The notes: generated by a model from the sequence alone, not told the origin. 64,000 bases of DNA from Mycobacterium avium subsp. avium (GCF_009741445.1 NZ_CP046507.1:2232001-2296000), one strand, 5' to 3'; counted from the first letter of the stretch, positions 1 through 10,352 are shown. Numbers and translations are program-made.

Positions 1-1069
1 GCGGATTCAACTCGGTTCTGGACACCGCATCGGGTACCCGGATTCCGGTCGGGCGCTCACGGCCGGTCAGCGCGCTCGTCAGCATTCGCAGCGAAGCCCG
101 CAGATCGTCCGTGTGGATGTGAGTGCAGGCCAGGTACGGCGGCGCCGACCCTAGCGAGATGGTGGGCACCGCGGCCAGGGCATCGTCCAGGCCGGCGCGG
201 GCGGTCACCGCAAGCCGGGTGCCCACCACCAGGCACAACGCGCTGTCGGCCACCGCTTCCACCACGCCAGGGTGGCCCATGATGCCGGTGACGCCGAGCG
301 CCGACGACAACCCGAAACCCGGTGTGCCGGCGGCATCCTTGGCATGGGGCACGCACGCCACCCGCGCGCGCAGCACCGCCCGCAACGACGCCAGTTCGGC
401 CCGCGCATCGTCTCGAACCACCTGCTCACCGGCGATGATCGTCACCGGACCGCTCGCCCGGCGCAGCGCTGCCACGATCGGGCGTGGATCACCGATGTCT
501 CGTGGCCGCTCGATGCCGGGCTCGGGCAGGTAGCCGTTGCTGGTCACGTCAGCTTGCTGAATATCTTTGGGCAGCAACAACACCGCGGGGCCACCGGTTC
601 GCGCGGCCGCCACGGCGGCGGGCAGCGCCAACGCGATGTCCGCCGGGGTCTGGACTCGTCGGCACAACACCGACACCTCGGAGAACAGCGCCTCGGCATT
701 CGGTGAACCGTTGCGGCCGCTGGTGTCCTGAAAGCCGCCGCGACCATCCATCGTGGACGGCGGCTGGCCCACCAACGCCAGTAGCGGCACGCGGCTGGTA
801 AACAATTCCCCGAGGCCGGCAACGAGGTTCAGCGCGCCCCACGCGGAGGTGGCCACCACGCCGAAGCCGCTGCCGCTGCGGCTGTATCCGTCGGCCATCG
901 CCACGGCGGAGAACTCGTGTTTGGCCAGCACCGCGTCCATGTCCGAGTGCAGGAATGCGGCGTCGTACAGGTCCTCGATGTTGGCGCCATCGACGCCGAA
1001 GATGCAGTCCACTCCGATCGACGCGAGATACCCGACGATATGGTCGACCAACCGGTGGCTGTGAGACAT
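1..1069 (-). CDS. Thiamine-diphosphate-dependent enzyme (acetolactate synthase/decarboxylase-like), C-terminus beyond window
   Basis: This is an open frame of at least 356 codons that runs off the left edge, so only the N-terminal PYR domain and much of the central domain are present. The segment KHEFSAVAMADGYSR carries the conserved PYR-domain glutamate (Glu52) that activates the thiamine ring in this family. It is followed by family-like stretches GQPPSTMDGRGGFQ and GPAVLLLPKDIQ. The ATG at 1069 has GAGG about 8 nt upstream. The protein could be an acetolactate synthase-like, benzoylformate decarboxylase-like or related enzyme; the substrate cannot be read from this half. It lies downstream of, and co-oriented with, two large LuxR-type regulators, which may control it (inference). 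Confidence 0.85.
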   Translation of the reverse strand, partial: MSHSHRLVDHIVGYLASIGVDCIFGVDGANIEDLYDAAFLHSDMDAVLAKHEFSAVAMADGYSRSGSGFGVVATSAWGALNLVAGLGELFTSRVPLLALVGQPPSTMDGRGGFQDTSGRNGSPNAEALFSEVSVLCRRVQTPADIALALPAAVAAARTGGPAVLLLPKDIQQADVTSNGYLPEPGIERPRDIGDPRPIVAALRRASGPVTIIAGEQVVRDDARAELASLRAVLRARVACVPHAKDAAGTPGFGLSSALGVTGIMGHPGVVEAVADSALCLVVGTRLAVTARAGLDDALAAVPTISLGSAPPYLACTHIHTDDLRASLRMLTSALTGRERPTGIRVPDAVSRTELNP

Positions 1070-1552
1070 GATTTCAACCTCGAGAAACGGCGTGGGTGTA
1101 GTGCGTGCCCGCCCCGGCCCGGTCGAGGCATTGTGGCGGGTGCTGGAGGATCCGGCCGAATTCCGCAACCATGCGAGTCCAACCGGCCATGCCCGCCAGG
1201 CATGATGTCATGTGCGGCAGCTTAAGTTTGCTCGCTCGGGCCTCACGGACGGATTGATTCGACTTGAGTGCCACGCGCGCACAGATCGAGTAGTCATCCC
1301 TCCGGTGGTGCGTAACGGCCCGCGGGCGGCGGTTTTGACCAGTGGTCACCGAGCGCTCGACGGGTCGGCGATCAGCGAAAGGCATGCATTCCGCGCCCCG
1401 GAGTCGCGGCGGGCAGCACCGGGGCTATGCGGTTGCGCACGAGCGTTTTTCGGAGCATGGACGGCCTGGGCCCCGCCAGCTCGACGCGACCTGCGCGGCA
1501 GCCGCACCCGATCGGCCGCGACCCCACCCGAGTGTCCGAAGAGCGTGTGTGG
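1070..1552. other. Intergenic region, no gene recognised
   Basis: This is 483 bp between the end of the first LuxR-type regulator and the start of the thiamine-diphosphate enzyme. Short open frames cross it, but none has a recognisable product or convincing ribosome binding site. It presumably holds the promoter of the thiamine-diphosphate enzyme, but no clear -10/-35 pair was seen. Confidence 0.5.
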
Positions 1553-4192
1553 TCACGATGCGTCGCGGCCGATCAGTTGGATGAGTTGGTCGCGGTTATT
1601 GATGCCAAGCTTGGTGAAGAGGCGATAGAGGTGTCCCTCCACCGTGCGCACCGAGATCACCAGCCGGTCGGCGATCTCGCGGTTGGACAGGCCGGCCGCC
1701 ACCAGATTCACGATCTGACGTTCCCGTCCGCTGAACGGAAGCGGGCGCGCCGCCGCGTCGAGCGCCGGTGTGCGCGACCCGCATTGGCCGGCCAACGCGT
1801 GCGCCCAGGTCGACGACTCGACCTCCTTGCGACGGTCGCCCCGGCGGGCATGTTCGCTGGCCGCCTGAGCCGCCGCATCGGCGGCGAATGCCAAGGCGCC
1901 GAGGTCGGCGAAGCGGTGGGCCGCGGCGTCGAGCAGATCGCCGTCGTGCTGAGCCAGACCGCGGGCATGGCCGGCGACCGCCTGGGCCGACGGGGAGTTC
2001 AGGATGCTGGCCAACTCGTCTACTCGCGCGGCCTGCGCACGATCGCCGAAGCGAAGGGCCGCATGGCGTGCCCGCATCTCGACCAGGTGCATGCCGGCTT
2101 TCCGTGCAGTCTGCGCCGCCTGCATTGCCTGCGTCTGAGCGCCCGCCGTATCGCCGGCCGCCGCCCGCTCCCAGGCCCGGGCGAGCTCGAGTTCCGGCAG
2201 GAACACCGCGACGTGCGGTCCGTAGGCTTCCTCGACCCGCCGCAGCGCCACGGCGGCCGCCGCGCTGTCCCCGCGGGCCCCTTCGGCCTGTGCCTGCAAG
2301 GCGCCCACGACGAGCTGCCACGGTAATGGAAAGCCTTGGGAAAGCTGGGAAATCGACCGGTCGAGGGTGGCGCAGGCCTCCTGCAGCTCACCGCGGGTGA
2401 GCTGCAGGACGCCGAGCATCGCGTCGACCATGGCCTCCGCTGCGGGAAGGCCGGTTGCCAGTGCGGCGTAACGCTTGTGGATTCGCTCGGCCGCCGGATA
2501 GTCACCGGCAGCGGTCGCGGCCATGACCTCGGCCAGTCCGATGGCGAACCGCTGCGCTCCCGCCCGGCACTGCGCCGTCGCGCGCACGCCGGCAGCGGCG
2601 ATGCGGCCGACCTCGGAAAAACGCCCCACCGCGGTCAAGGCGCCGCATGTCGCGACAGCCGCCCACACGGTCGCCATCGGCACGACATCCGGTTCGCACA
2701 GGCGCGGCCCGAATTCGATCGTCCGGGCGATGTCGCCGCGGAAGAACCCGATCGACACATCCAGCGCATCGATCAGCTGCAGGCTGCCCTCGGTCGCCAG
2801 GCGCTGTTTCACCTCGGCCAGTACCCGCGTTGCACCCTCGGCGTCCCCGCATCCCCAGGCCAGGTTGGCGGCGCGCAGGCAGCCCCAGCGCGCGATCAGC
2901 CATTCGTCGGCATCATCGACGTCGGCGCCCAGCAGGATGGAATCTGCCTCCTCGCCGCGGCCCTGCCAGCTCACCGCCTCGGCGAGCACCAACGCGGCCG
3001 GCAGGCCACCACCACGGTCGACCGCAAACGTCGCCAGCTGCTCGCCCAGCACGACGTTCGACATGGCCATCGCGTCGGCCGCCGCCTTGATGACCACATC
3101 CAGATCGGGCTCCAAGTCGCTGCGCATTATGAACTGCGCCAACTGGATTCGACCGCGGGGGTCGGAGATTTGTGAGCGCCGCCCCGCCGCCCGTAGGTGC
3201 TTGCGCAGGGTCTTCGCCAGGATCCCGTTGAGCTGCCGCGAGCGCACCACCCCGGCGTGGCGGGTCGCCGCTTCGCCGAGCATCGGGTGATTCAACTGCA
3301 CCAGGGTGTGCGATCCGTCGGTCACCAACTGGATCAGGCCGCGGCGCTCCAGGCTTGCCATCGCGTCGGCATCGCAGATGTCGCGCAAGATCTCCCACTC
3401 CAGCAGCTCGGCGGTGGCCAGTACTTCCACCACCTCGCGCTCCTCGGAACTCAGCGACTGCAGCCGGTACTCCAGGGCATCATGCAGTTCGCGATCGCCG
3501 CGCAGCGGACCCTGCAGTTGCCAGCCCTGTTCGGTGTGAACCAGGGCGCCGCTTTCCACGCCCGCCGTCAGAAAACCACGCAGTAGCAACAGGTTTCCCG
3601 CGCTGCGCTCGAACAGCTCATCCACCAACCGCGTGTCGACCGGCCCACCCAACACTGCGCCGGCCAACAGCTCGGTCTGTTCGCGGGTGAACGGATCGAC
3701 GTGCACCGTCAACAGCAGGCGCTCTTTCAACAACGCCGTCACCGCATCCAGCACCGGCTCACCGGAGCGGATCGTCACGATCAGCCGCGCACTGCGCCCG
3801 GCCGCAAGCTGATTCACCAAGGTGGCCGACAACGGATCGAGCAACTGCGCCTCGTCGACCACCACCACCAAATTCTTGTCCTGACCCAAGGTGTTGTGCG
3901 CGGCGGCCAGCATGATCGCCGGTTCGTGCCCGACCCCGAGGCTCACCGCGCGCGAGAACGCGCCCAGCGGCACCGCCCAGCCCGTCTGGGTACCGAGCGC
4001 GAATCGCACCGTGCGCCCGGCGGACTCGACCGTCTTGGCCAGCATGCGCGCCAACGTCGACTTGCCCACACCGCCGTCGCCGACCAACGCCACCCCGTGG
4101 AATTCCCCGTTGTTGAGCGCCGCGAGCGATCGCCGAAATTCCACATCGCGTCCCACAATGGGCCAGGTTGACCCATTTACCCGCTGCGTCAC
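1553..4192 (-). CDS. Large ATP-binding LuxR-family (STAND/LAL-type) transcriptional regulator, copy 1
   Basis: The 879-aa protein has an N-terminal STAND ATPase: Walker [10 protein letters not shown] at residues 38-46 and Walker B-like [10 protein letters not shown] some 70 residues later. A long helical, TPR-like middle follows, then a C-terminal LuxR helix-turn-helix in the last 60 or so residues ([19 protein letters not shown]). Proteins of this class bind ATP and an effector and activate target promoters. Start GTG 4192 was chosen because GGGAGAT lies about 8 nt upstream and the protein then begins just before the conserved PIVGR segment shared with the neighbouring copy; an upstream extension is possible. 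It is clearly a paralogue of the gene at 4538-7243, with long stretches identical. The effector is unknown. Confidence 0.9.
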   Translation of the reverse strand: MTQRVNGSTWPIVGRDVEFRRSLAALNNGEFHGVALVGDGGVGKSTLARMLAKTVESAGRTVRFALGTQTGWAVPLGAFSRAVSLGVGHEPAIMLAAAHNTLGQDKNLVVVVDEAQLLDPLSATLVNQLAAGRSARLIVTIRSGEPVLDAVTALLKERLLLTVHVDPFTREQTELLAGAVLGGPVDTRLVDELFERSAGNLLLLRGFLTAGVESGALVHTEQGWQLQGPLRGDRELHDALEYRLQSLSSEEREVVEVLATAELLEWEILRDICDADAMASLERRGLIQLVTDGSHTLVQLNHPMLGEAATRHAGVVRSRQLNGILAKTLRKHLRAAGRRSQISDPRGRIQLAQFIMRSDLEPDLDVVIKAAADAMAMSNVVLGEQLATFAVDRGGGLPAALVLAEAVSWQGRGEEADSILLGADVDDADEWLIARWGCLRAANLAWGCGDAEGATRVLAEVKQRLATEGSLQLIDALDVSIGFFRGDIARTIEFGPRLCEPDVVPMATVWAAVATCGALTAVGRFSEVGRIAAAGVRATAQCRAGAQRFAIGLAEVMAATAAGDYPAAERIHKRYAALATGLPAAEAMVDAMLGVLQLTRGELQEACATLDRSISQLSQGFPLPWQLVVGALQAQAEGARGDSAAAAVALRRVEEAYGPHVAVFLPELELARAWERAAAGDTAGAQTQAMQAAQTARKAGMHLVEMRARHAALRFGDRAQAARVDELASILNSPSAQAVAGHARGLAQHDGDLLDAAAHRFADLGALAFAADAAAQAASEHARRGDRRKEVESSTWAHALAGQCGSRTPALDAAARPLPFSGRERQIVNLVAAGLSNREIADRLVISVRTVEGHLYRLFTKLGINNRDQLIQLIGRDAS

Positions 4193-4537
4193 GGATATAT
4201 CTCCCTCACCTGCTGGGCGGCCCGGCACTACATGAAGCCGGAACGAGCCGCAGCCAGATAAAGCCGGAAGGAGCTGTCCGAAATCGCGGTCCTGCCCGAA
4301 CAAACCGACCCCGGTGCGTCCTCGCCCAGCTGGGATCTCCGCAACGAAACCGCAGCCGCGGGTCCGGACGGGTCGCCATCACGAGCGGTTACCGCCGTAT
4401 GCTTCCGACTGCCTGTCATGCGCGGGAGCGTATGGCGGGTGGAGCGGGCGTCGCCGGACTCTGTCGGCAAGTCGAGTGGTGCGCGCGTCGAGATAGAGTA
4501 GCGACTCTCAAAGGCTCCATAGGGTGCCGATAAGAAC
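4193..4537. other. Intergenic region between the paralogous regulators
   Basis: This is about 345 bp separating the two LuxR-type genes, both read leftward. It probably carries the promoter of copy 1. No confident core promoter, operator or RNA was recognised. Confidence 0.4.
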
Positions 4538-7243
4538 TTAGCCCGCGTGGGGGTGAACGTCGTCCTGATCACCAAGCGACGGGTTGCTGTGGCCCAATAG
4601 CTCTCTTCGTCCGCGCGGCTCTCGGGCCACCAGTAGGGTGAGCTGCTCGCGACTGTTGATCCCGAGTTTGGTGAAAAGGCGATAGAGGTGCCCCTCCACC
4701 GTGCGCACCGAGATGACCAGCCGGTCGGCGATCTCGCGGTTGGACAGGCCGGCCGCCACCAGATTCACGATCTGACGTTCCCGTCCGCTGAAGGGCAGCG
4801 GGCGCGCCGCCGCCTCGACCGCCGGCGTGTGCAGCTCGTACCGGCTGGCCAGCGCGTGCGCCCAGGCCGAAGATTCGAATTTCTTCCCGCGGTCGCCCCG
4901 ACGGGCATGTTCGCCGGCCGCCTGAGCCGCCGCGTCGGCGGCGCACGCCAGGGCACCGAGGTCGGCGAATTTTTGCGCCGCGGCATCGAGCAGATCGCCG
5001 TCGCGTTGCGTCAGACCGCGGGCATGGTCCGCGGCCGCTTCGGCCAGCGGTGTATCCAGGATGCGAGCAAGCCGCTCCAACCGCGCGGTCTGTGAACGGT
5101 CGCCGAATCGCACCGCGGCATGGCGTGTGCGCATCTCCGCCGCGTGCATCCCGGCGGCGCGCGCTATCTCCGCCGCCTGCGTGGCATGGGTCGTGGCGGC
5201 CTGGGTGTCGCCGGCGGCGGCCCTTTCCCAGGCCCGGGCGAGCTCGAGTTCGGGGAGGAACACCGCCGCGTGCGGTCCGTAGGCCCGGTCCGCCCGCCAT
5301 AACGCCGCGGCGGCCGCCGTGCTGTCGCCGCGCGCCCCCTCGGCCTGGGCTTGGAAGGCACCCACGACCACCAGCCAGGGCGACGGAAAGCCCTTGGCGA
5401 ACAAGGAGATCGAACGGGTGAACGCGGCGCAGGCCGCGGGGAATTCGCCGCGGGCGAGCCGGACGAGCCCGAGCATCGCGTCGACCATGGCCTCCGCGCC
5501 GGGAAGGCCTTCGGCCATCGCGGCGTAGCGCTTGTAGATCCGTTCGGCCGCGCGGTCGTCCCCGGCGTCCGTCGCCGCGATGATCTCGCTGATCCCGATG
5601 TTGAATCGATGCAATCCCATCCCGCACGACACGGCGGCACGCACCCCGATGTCGGCGATGCGGCCGACTTCGGAATAGCGGCCGGCCGCGGCCAACGCGG
5701 CGCAGGTCGGCACCGCCGCCCACGTCGTCGCCATTGGGACCGCATCGGATTCGCATAGGCCGGGCCCGAGCTCGGTCGTCGTCTCGACGTCGCCACGGAA
5801 GAAGGCCATGGACAGCTCGAGCGCGTCGATGAGGTGCAGGCCGGCCTCGGACGAAACACGCTTCTTCACGGTGTCGGCTTCGCGCCGGGCGGCTTCGACG
5901 TCACCGCAACCCCAGAACAGGTTGGCGGCGCGCAGGCAGCCCCACCGCGCGATCAGCCAGTCGTCGTCGCCGTCGGGTTCGGCGTGAGCCAGCACGAAAC
6001 CGGCTTCCTCGCCACGGCCCTGCCAACTCACCGCCTCGGCGAGGACCAACGCGGCCGGCAGGCCACCACCCCGATCGAGTGCGAACCTCGCGAGTTCCTC
6101 GCCCAGCTGCACGTTCGACATCGCCAGCGCGTCCCGCGCGGCTTCGGTGATCACGTCGAGGTCGGGCTCCATGTCGCTGTGCAGCATGAACTCCGCCAAT
6201 CGGATCCGGCTTTGCAGATGGGGCAACCGCAGGTGTCGGCTCCCGGTCCGCTCATGCTTTTGCAGCGCTCGCGCCAGTTTGCCGTTGAGTTGGCGGGTGC
6301 GCACCATGCCGGCGTGGCGGGTCGCCGCTTCGCCGAGCATCGGGTGGGTCAGCTGTGCCACGGCGTGAGATCCGTCGGTCACCAACCGGATCAAGCCGCG
6401 GCGCTCCAGGACCGCCACCGCCTCGGCATCACAGATGTCACGCAGTATGTCCCAGTTGAGTAAGCCGGCGGTGGCCAGGATCTCCACCACCTCGCGCTCC
6501 TCGGAGCTCAGCGACTGCAGCCGGTACTCCAGAGCGTCGTGCAGTTCGCGATCCCCGCGCAGCGGTCCCCGCAGTTGCCAGCCTTCCGCGGTGCGGAACA
6601 GCGCCCCGGTGTCACGGCCCGCGGTCAGAAAGCCACGCAGCAGCAACGGGTTTCCGGAGCTGCGCTGCAGCAGCTCGTCGACCACCCGGGGATCGACCGG
6701 CCCGCCCAGCACCGTGCCGGCCAGCAGCTCGGTCTGTTCGCGGGTGAACGGATCGACGTGCACCGTCAGCAGCAGGCGCTCTTTCAACAACGCGGTCACC
6801 GCATCCAGCACCGGCTCGCCGGAGCGGATCGTCACGATCAGCCGCGCGCTGCGCCAGGCCGCGAGTTGGTTGACCAAGGTGACCGACAACGGGTCGAGCA
6901 GTTGCGCGTCGTCGACCACGACCACCAAGTTCTTGTCCTGGCTCAAGGTGTTGTGCGCCGCCGCCAGCATGACCGCGGGTTCGTTCACCGCCATGAGGCT
7001 GACGGCATGCGAGAACGCGCCCAGAGGCACGGCGGAGCCCGTCTGGGTGCCCAGCGCGAATCGGACCGTGCGCCCCGCAGACTCGACGGTCTTGGCCAGC
7101 ATGCGCGCCAGCGTCGACTTGCCCACACCGGCGTCGCCGACCAACGCCACCCCGTGGAACTCCGCGTTGCTCAGCGCCGCCAGTGACCGGCGCAGCTCCG
7201 CCTCTCGGCCCACGATGGGCCACGACCCGACTTCGCCAGGCAT
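4538..7243 (-). CDS. Large ATP-binding LuxR-family (STAND/LAL-type) transcriptional regulator, copy 2
   Basis: This is a 901-aa paralogue of the adjacent regulator with the same architecture: Walker A GDAGVGKST near residue 33, Walker B-like VVVVDDAQLL, a TPR-like middle, and a LuxR helix-turn-helix near the C-terminus. By eye most of the sequence aligns without gaps, and the ATPase and DNA-binding ends are near identical. The middle, which usually senses the ligand, has diverged more. It carries an extra tail of about 28 residues after the helix-turn-helix (ending DQDDVHPHAG) that copy 1 lacks. Start ATG 7243 gives an N-terminus matching copy 1 just before PIVGR. Duplication followed by divergence of the sensor region is the simplest reading. 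Confidence 0.9.
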   Translation of the reverse strand: MPGEVGSWPIVGREAELRRSLAALSNAEFHGVALVGDAGVGKSTLARMLAKTVESAGRTVRFALGTQTGSAVPLGAFSHAVSLMAVNEPAVMLAAAHNTLSQDKNLVVVVDDAQLLDPLSVTLVNQLAAWRSARLIVTIRSGEPVLDAVTALLKERLLLTVHVDPFTREQTELLAGTVLGGPVDPRVVDELLQRSSGNPLLLRGFLTAGRDTGALFRTAEGWQLRGPLRGDRELHDALEYRLQSLSSEEREVVEILATAGLLNWDILRDICDAEAVAVLERRGLIRLVTDGSHAVAQLTHPMLGEAATRHAGMVRTRQLNGKLARALQKHERTGSRHLRLPHLQSRIRLAEFMLHSDMEPDLDVITEAARDALAMSNVQLGEELARFALDRGGGLPAALVLAEAVSWQGRGEEAGFVLAHAEPDGDDDWLIARWGCLRAANLFWGCGDVEAARREADTVKKRVSSEAGLHLIDALELSMAFFRGDVETTTELGPGLCESDAVPMATTWAAVPTCAALAAAGRYSEVGRIADIGVRAAVSCGMGLHRFNIGISEIIAATDAGDDRAAERIYKRYAAMAEGLPGAEAMVDAMLGLVRLARGEFPAACAAFTRSISLFAKGFPSPWLVVVGAFQAQAEGARGDSTAAAAALWRADRAYGPHAAVFLPELELARAWERAAAGDTQAATTHATQAAEIARAAGMHAAEMRTRHAAVRFGDRSQTARLERLARILDTPLAEAAADHARGLTQRDGDLLDAAAQKFADLGALACAADAAAQAAGEHARRGDRGKKFESSAWAHALASRYELHTPAVEAAARPLPFSGRERQIVNLVAAGLSNREIADRLVISVRTVEGHLYRLFTKLGINSREQLTLLVAREPRGRRELLGHSNPSLGDQDDVHPHAG

Positions 7244-7516
7244 CGGAAACCCCTAGCTGGTGTGGGAAAGCCTGGCGCGTTCGCGTTCCGCGAAGCCAGG
7301 CGCGAGCCCAGTGGAGCGCGTCCAAAATCCGACTCGGGCCCACGTTCGACTCGAGCGGTAGCGGCCACGCGACGCTCTTGTGGCCGACGATCACGACGCG
7401 GCGGTCGACGCGACAGACCGTCTGGTGACGGCCCCGCGAGCCCACTCGTCGTATGCACCGGACTTACTCCTTCTAGGGTCCAGCAGTTGCCGAGAAATAT
7501 ACTCCCGGGCTAGACT

Positions 7517-7534
7517 TCACAGCAAATTTTGTGA
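7517..7534. promoter_or_regulatory. Candidate dyad operator in AT-rich region
   Basis: An 18-bp inverted repeat, TCACA then 8 AT-rich bases then TGTGA, lies 270 bp upstream of the second LuxR-type gene inside the only strongly AT-rich stretch nearby. The symmetry is seen directly; use as a regulator binding site is a guess. Confidence 0.25.
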
Positions 7535-7816
7535 GCCGCCCTGTTTCGACGTCTGTGTTAATTATTGTTGCAGTTATACAGCTGTTTCATAGGCTCACGG
7601 GACTTACCAAGATCAATTTCTAGCAAACATCGACACAATTTGCGGTGACGTCGACACACGCCGCCTCGCAGCCTCATCGCCCGGTCCAGCTCCACGCTCG
7701 ACATTCAACAGCGCGATACCGACAACAGAAATCGCCAATGCCGCCCGGCTGTGGATAACCGCCCTGAAGCGCCGCACTGTTCACCGGCGACTTGCCGAAA
7801 CGGCGCCCTAGGCGTA

Positions 7817-7846
7817 TGCACCGGACCCGTCTGCACCGGACCCGTC
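7817..7846. repeat. Tandem 15-bp direct repeat (2 copies)
   Basis: The unit TGCACCGGACCCGTC occurs twice head to tail in the intergenic stretch just downstream of mshC. No function is evident; it is probably simple replication slippage. Confidence 0.6.
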
Positions 7847-7955
7847 ATCGAAACGCGCGGCACGAGCCGGCCGCTGTCGCTTCGGGCTCGCGTCCAGGCG
7901 CCCATCGAATGAGATTGCGCGGCAGCCTCTTTCAGGACGGACCGAGGCGCATCGG

Positions 7956-9203
7956 CTACAGGGCCACTCCCAGCAGCGCATCGACGGCGCTTGCCACCAG
8001 CCGGGGCGCCGCGGTGTCGTGGCCGCCGTAGTCGAGCGCATCGGTGGTCCAACCATCAAGTGCGGCAAGCGCTTTAGGCGTGTTGAGGTCGTCGGCCAGG
8101 TATTGGCGCACTCGGGCAATCACGTCGGTGGCGTCCGGTCCGGCGGGCAGCGCGGTCGCGGTGCGCCAGCGCCGCAGCCGGGCGGTCGCCTCGTCGAGCA
8201 CCTGGTCGCTCCAGTAGCGGTCCCCGCGGTAGTGCCCGGCCAGCAGGCCCAGCCGGATGGCCGCCGGCTCCACTCCGCGGCCGCGCAGCTGCGACACCAG
8301 CACCAGGTTGCCGCGGCTCTTGGACATCTTGTGCCCGTCCCAGCCGATCATCCCGGCGTGCACGTAGTGGCGGGCGAATCGCCGCTCGCCGCGCACGCAT
8401 TCGGCGTGCGCGGCGGTGAATTCGTGATGCGGGAAGATCAGGTCACTGCCGCCGCCCTGGATGTCCAGGCCGCTGCCGATGCGGCTGAGCGCGATCGCCG
8501 CGCACTCGACGTGCCACCCCGGCCGGCCGTTGCCGAACGGCGACGGCCAGCTGGGCTCGCCGGGCCGCGCCGCCCGCCACAGCAGGGCGTCGAGCGCGTC
8601 GGTCTTGCCGGGCCGCTGCGGGTCGCCGCCGCGCTCGGCGAACAGTCGCAGCATGGTCTCGCGGTCGTAGCCCGACTCGTAGCCGAACTGCAGCGTGGCG
8701 TCGGCGCGGTAGTAGATGTCGGGGAATTCGCCGTCGACGACATAGGCCGCGCCGGACGCCAGCATCTTCTCGACCAGCTCGACCACGTCGGCGATCGCCT
8801 CGGTCGCCCCGACGTAGTCGCGGGGCGCCAAGATGCGCAGCGCGGCCATGTCTTCGCGGAACAGCGACACCTCGCGCTCGGCCAGTGCCCGCCAGTCGAT
8901 GCCGTCCCGCGCGGCGCGCTCCAACAGCGGATCGTCGACGTCGGTGACGTTCTGCACGTAGTGCACGTCGTGCCCGAGATCGAGCCACTGCCGGTAGATC
9001 AGGTCGAACGCCAAATAGGTTGCGGCGTGGCCCAGGTGGGTCGCGTCATAGGGGGTGATGCCGCAGACGTACATGGTGGCGGCCGAACCGGGCCCGGCGC
9101 CGGCCGCCACGGGGCGCACCTGCCGATCGGAGGTGTCATACAGCCGAAGCTCGGGGCCGCGTCCCGGTAATTGGGGAACCTGTGGGGAGGACCACGACCG
9201 CAT
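7956..9203 (-). CDS. mshC: Cysteine:GlcN-Ins ligase (mycothiol biosynthesis)
   Basis: The 415-aa protein is a class I cysteinyl-tRNA synthetase homologue. MshC joins cysteine to glucosaminyl-inositol in an ATP-dependent step of mycothiol synthesis in the cytosol. The HIGH-type motif is in [13 protein letters not shown] (residues 47-59), including a zinc-ligand cysteine and the threonine that replaces the synthetase pattern. The KMSKS loop (HKMSKSRGN) is near residue 291. The protein is shorter than a true CysRS because it lacks the tRNA anticodon-binding C-terminal domain, as expected for MshC. The neighbour cysQ and the order match the M. tuberculosis Rv2130c-Rv2131c locus. A plain cysS is the only alternative and is unlikely. 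Confidence 0.95.
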   Translation of the reverse strand: MRSWSSPQVPQLPGRGPELRLYDTSDRQVRPVAAGAGPGSAATMYVCGITPYDATHLGHAATYLAFDLIYRQWLDLGHDVHYVQNVTDVDDPLLERAARDGIDWRALAEREVSLFREDMAALRILAPRDYVGATEAIADVVELVEKMLASGAAYVVDGEFPDIYYRADATLQFGYESGYDRETMLRLFAERGGDPQRPGKTDALDALLWRAARPGEPSWPSPFGNGRPGWHVECAAIALSRIGSGLDIQGGGSDLIFPHHEFTAAHAECVRGERRFARHYVHAGMIGWDGHKMSKSRGNLVLVSQLRGRGVEPAAIRLGLLAGHYRGDRYWSDQVLDEATARLRRWRTATALPAGPDATDVIARVRQYLADDLNTPKALAALDGWTTDALDYGGHDTAAPRLVASAVDALLGVAL

Positions 9204-9350
9204 GACAATCAGCCTAGGCGGAGCCGCTCGGCGGGGCTGCGTCGCCCGCCGCGCGGCGCCCCGGCCGCGCTATCGCCCTCGCCCGATTTGTGGTTTGCTG
9301 GGTCGGGTATCGAGCAAATCCGGTCGAGGCCGCCGAACGGGGTGGTTGTC

Positions 9351-9583
9351 ATGTCGACCGACACGAACTGAGCGAACCGACACCGCGGTCCCGGGCACTC
9401 CCCAAGAAATCGTCGTCACCTGCCCTGCCACCGGACAGGTCGTGGGCCGCGTCCCGGTGGCTGGCCCCGCCGCAGTCGAGGCGGTGGCCGCCCGGCTGCG
9501 GCCGCGCAGCCGCGGTGGCAGCAAATGGGGGTCGGCGGCCGCGACCGGTGGCTGGGCAAGTGGCGGGACTGGATGCTCGATCA
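9351..9583 (+). pseudogene. Aldehyde dehydrogenase N-terminal remnant, frameshifted and truncated
   Basis: Rightward coding between mshC and cysQ reads as the start of an NAD-dependent aldehyde dehydrogenase, broken over three frames. ATG 9351 encodes MSTDTN then a stop. A shift near 9370 leads into EIVVTCPATGQVVGRVP followed by AVEAVAARLR. A second shift near 9505 leads into QPRWQQMGVGGRDRWLGKW then RDWMLDH. These pieces, in this order, resemble the first 70-80 residues of succinate-semialdehyde or betaine aldehyde dehydrogenase-type enzymes. The homology ends exactly where the convergent cysQ gene ends, so the remaining roughly 85% was deleted. The reading rests on recognising the family by eye. 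Confidence 0.7.
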
Positions 9584-9584
9584 C

Positions 9585-10352
9585 CTAGCGCCACGCGTCG
9601 CGGATCGCGCCCAGCAGCACGGGCGCCAGCTCGGCGCGGCACATGACGAAGTCTGGCAGGTAGGGGTCGAGCTGGTTGTAGCGCATCGGCGAACCGTCCA
9701 GCCGCGATGCGTGCATCCCGGCGGCCATCACCACCCCGGCCGGGGCGGCCGAGTCCCACTCCCACTGACCCCCGGCGTGCAGATAGGCGTCGACCACGCC
9801 GTCGATGATCGCCATCGCCTTGGCGCCGGCCGAACCGATCGCGACGGGCTGGATGGGCAACCGCTGGCGCATCCGGTGCAAAACGGCGGGCGGCCGGGTG
9901 GCGCTGACGGCGATGCGGATGGTGTCGGTGACGCCGACGCGCGCGGCGCTGGCGGTGACGGTGTCGCTGCGGTACACGATGTTGCCGCGGGCCGGCAATG
10001 ACACCGCGGCGTCGGTGATCTCGCGCCGGCCGTTGGTCGGGCGCTGCCACAGCGCGACATGCACGGCCCAGTCGTCGCGGCCCGGCGTGGAGAACTCGCG
10101 CGTGCCGTCCAGCGGGTCGATGATCCACACCCGGTCGTGCTGCAGCCGGGACAGGTCGTCGTAGGCCTCCTCGCTGAGCACGGCATCGTCCGGCCGCTCG
10201 ACCTGCAACCGTCCCAGGATCAGCGCATTCGCCAGACTGTCGCCCGCGTCGCCGAGCGCCCACGGATAGCCGAAGCCGACCTCGTCGCGGACCTTCAGCA
10301 GCAATTCCCCCGCTTCGGCGGCGAGATCGGCGGCCAGCGCGGCGTCGGTCAT
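9585..10352 (-). CDS. cysQ: 3'-phosphoadenosine 5'-phosphate phosphatase of the inositol monophosphatase family
   Basis: The 255-aa protein hydrolyses PAP/PAPS and related sugar phosphates, linking it to sulfate assimilation. The metal-binding signature DPLDGT is at residues 79-84, preceded by SEE at 60-62, and a second motif [12 protein letters not shown] lies near residue 200; these are the three metal and phosphate contacts of the lithium-sensitive phosphatase fold. Length and position beside mshC match M. tuberculosis Rv2131c. Its stop codon abuts a convergent aldehyde dehydrogenase remnant. The gene is followed on the same strand by mshC after a 380-bp gap, so it may not be co-transcribed with it. 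Confidence 0.92.
   Translation of the reverse strand: MTDAALAADLAAEAGELLLKVRDEVGFGYPWALGDAGDSLANALILGRLQVERPDDAVLSEEAYDDLSRLQHDRVWIIDPLDGTREFSTPGRDDWAVHVALWQRPTNGRREITDAAVSLPARGNIVYRSDTVTASAARVGVTDTIRIAVSATRPPAVLHRMRQRLPIQPVAIGSAGAKAMAIIDGVVDAYLHAGGQWEWDSAAPAGVVMAAGMHASRLDGSPMRYNQLDPYLPDFVMCRAELAPVLLGAIRDAWR

Larger units (their letters stand above)
7244..7955. other. 712-bp intergenic region with AT-rich pocket
   Basis: No gene is supported here. Roughly 7490-7640 is strikingly AT-rich for this chromosome and lies upstream of regulator copy 2, so it is the likely control region for that gene. It contains an inverted repeat TCACA-N8-TGTGA (7517-7534) and a wider pair GTGAGCC/GGCTCAC (7531-7537 and 7592-7598). 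A 213-bp rightward open frame (7380-7592) has no recognisable product and was not called. Confidence 0.5.

Noticed and set aside
1212..1628. Rightward 138-aa open frame in the gap upstream of the thiamine-diphosphate enzyme
   Set aside because: No recognisable family, no ribosome binding site, and it runs into the antisense of the LuxR-type gene.
7380..7592. 70-aa rightward frame crossing the AT-rich region
   Set aside because: Composition changes abruptly inside it, with no coding-like third-position bias and no ribosome binding site.
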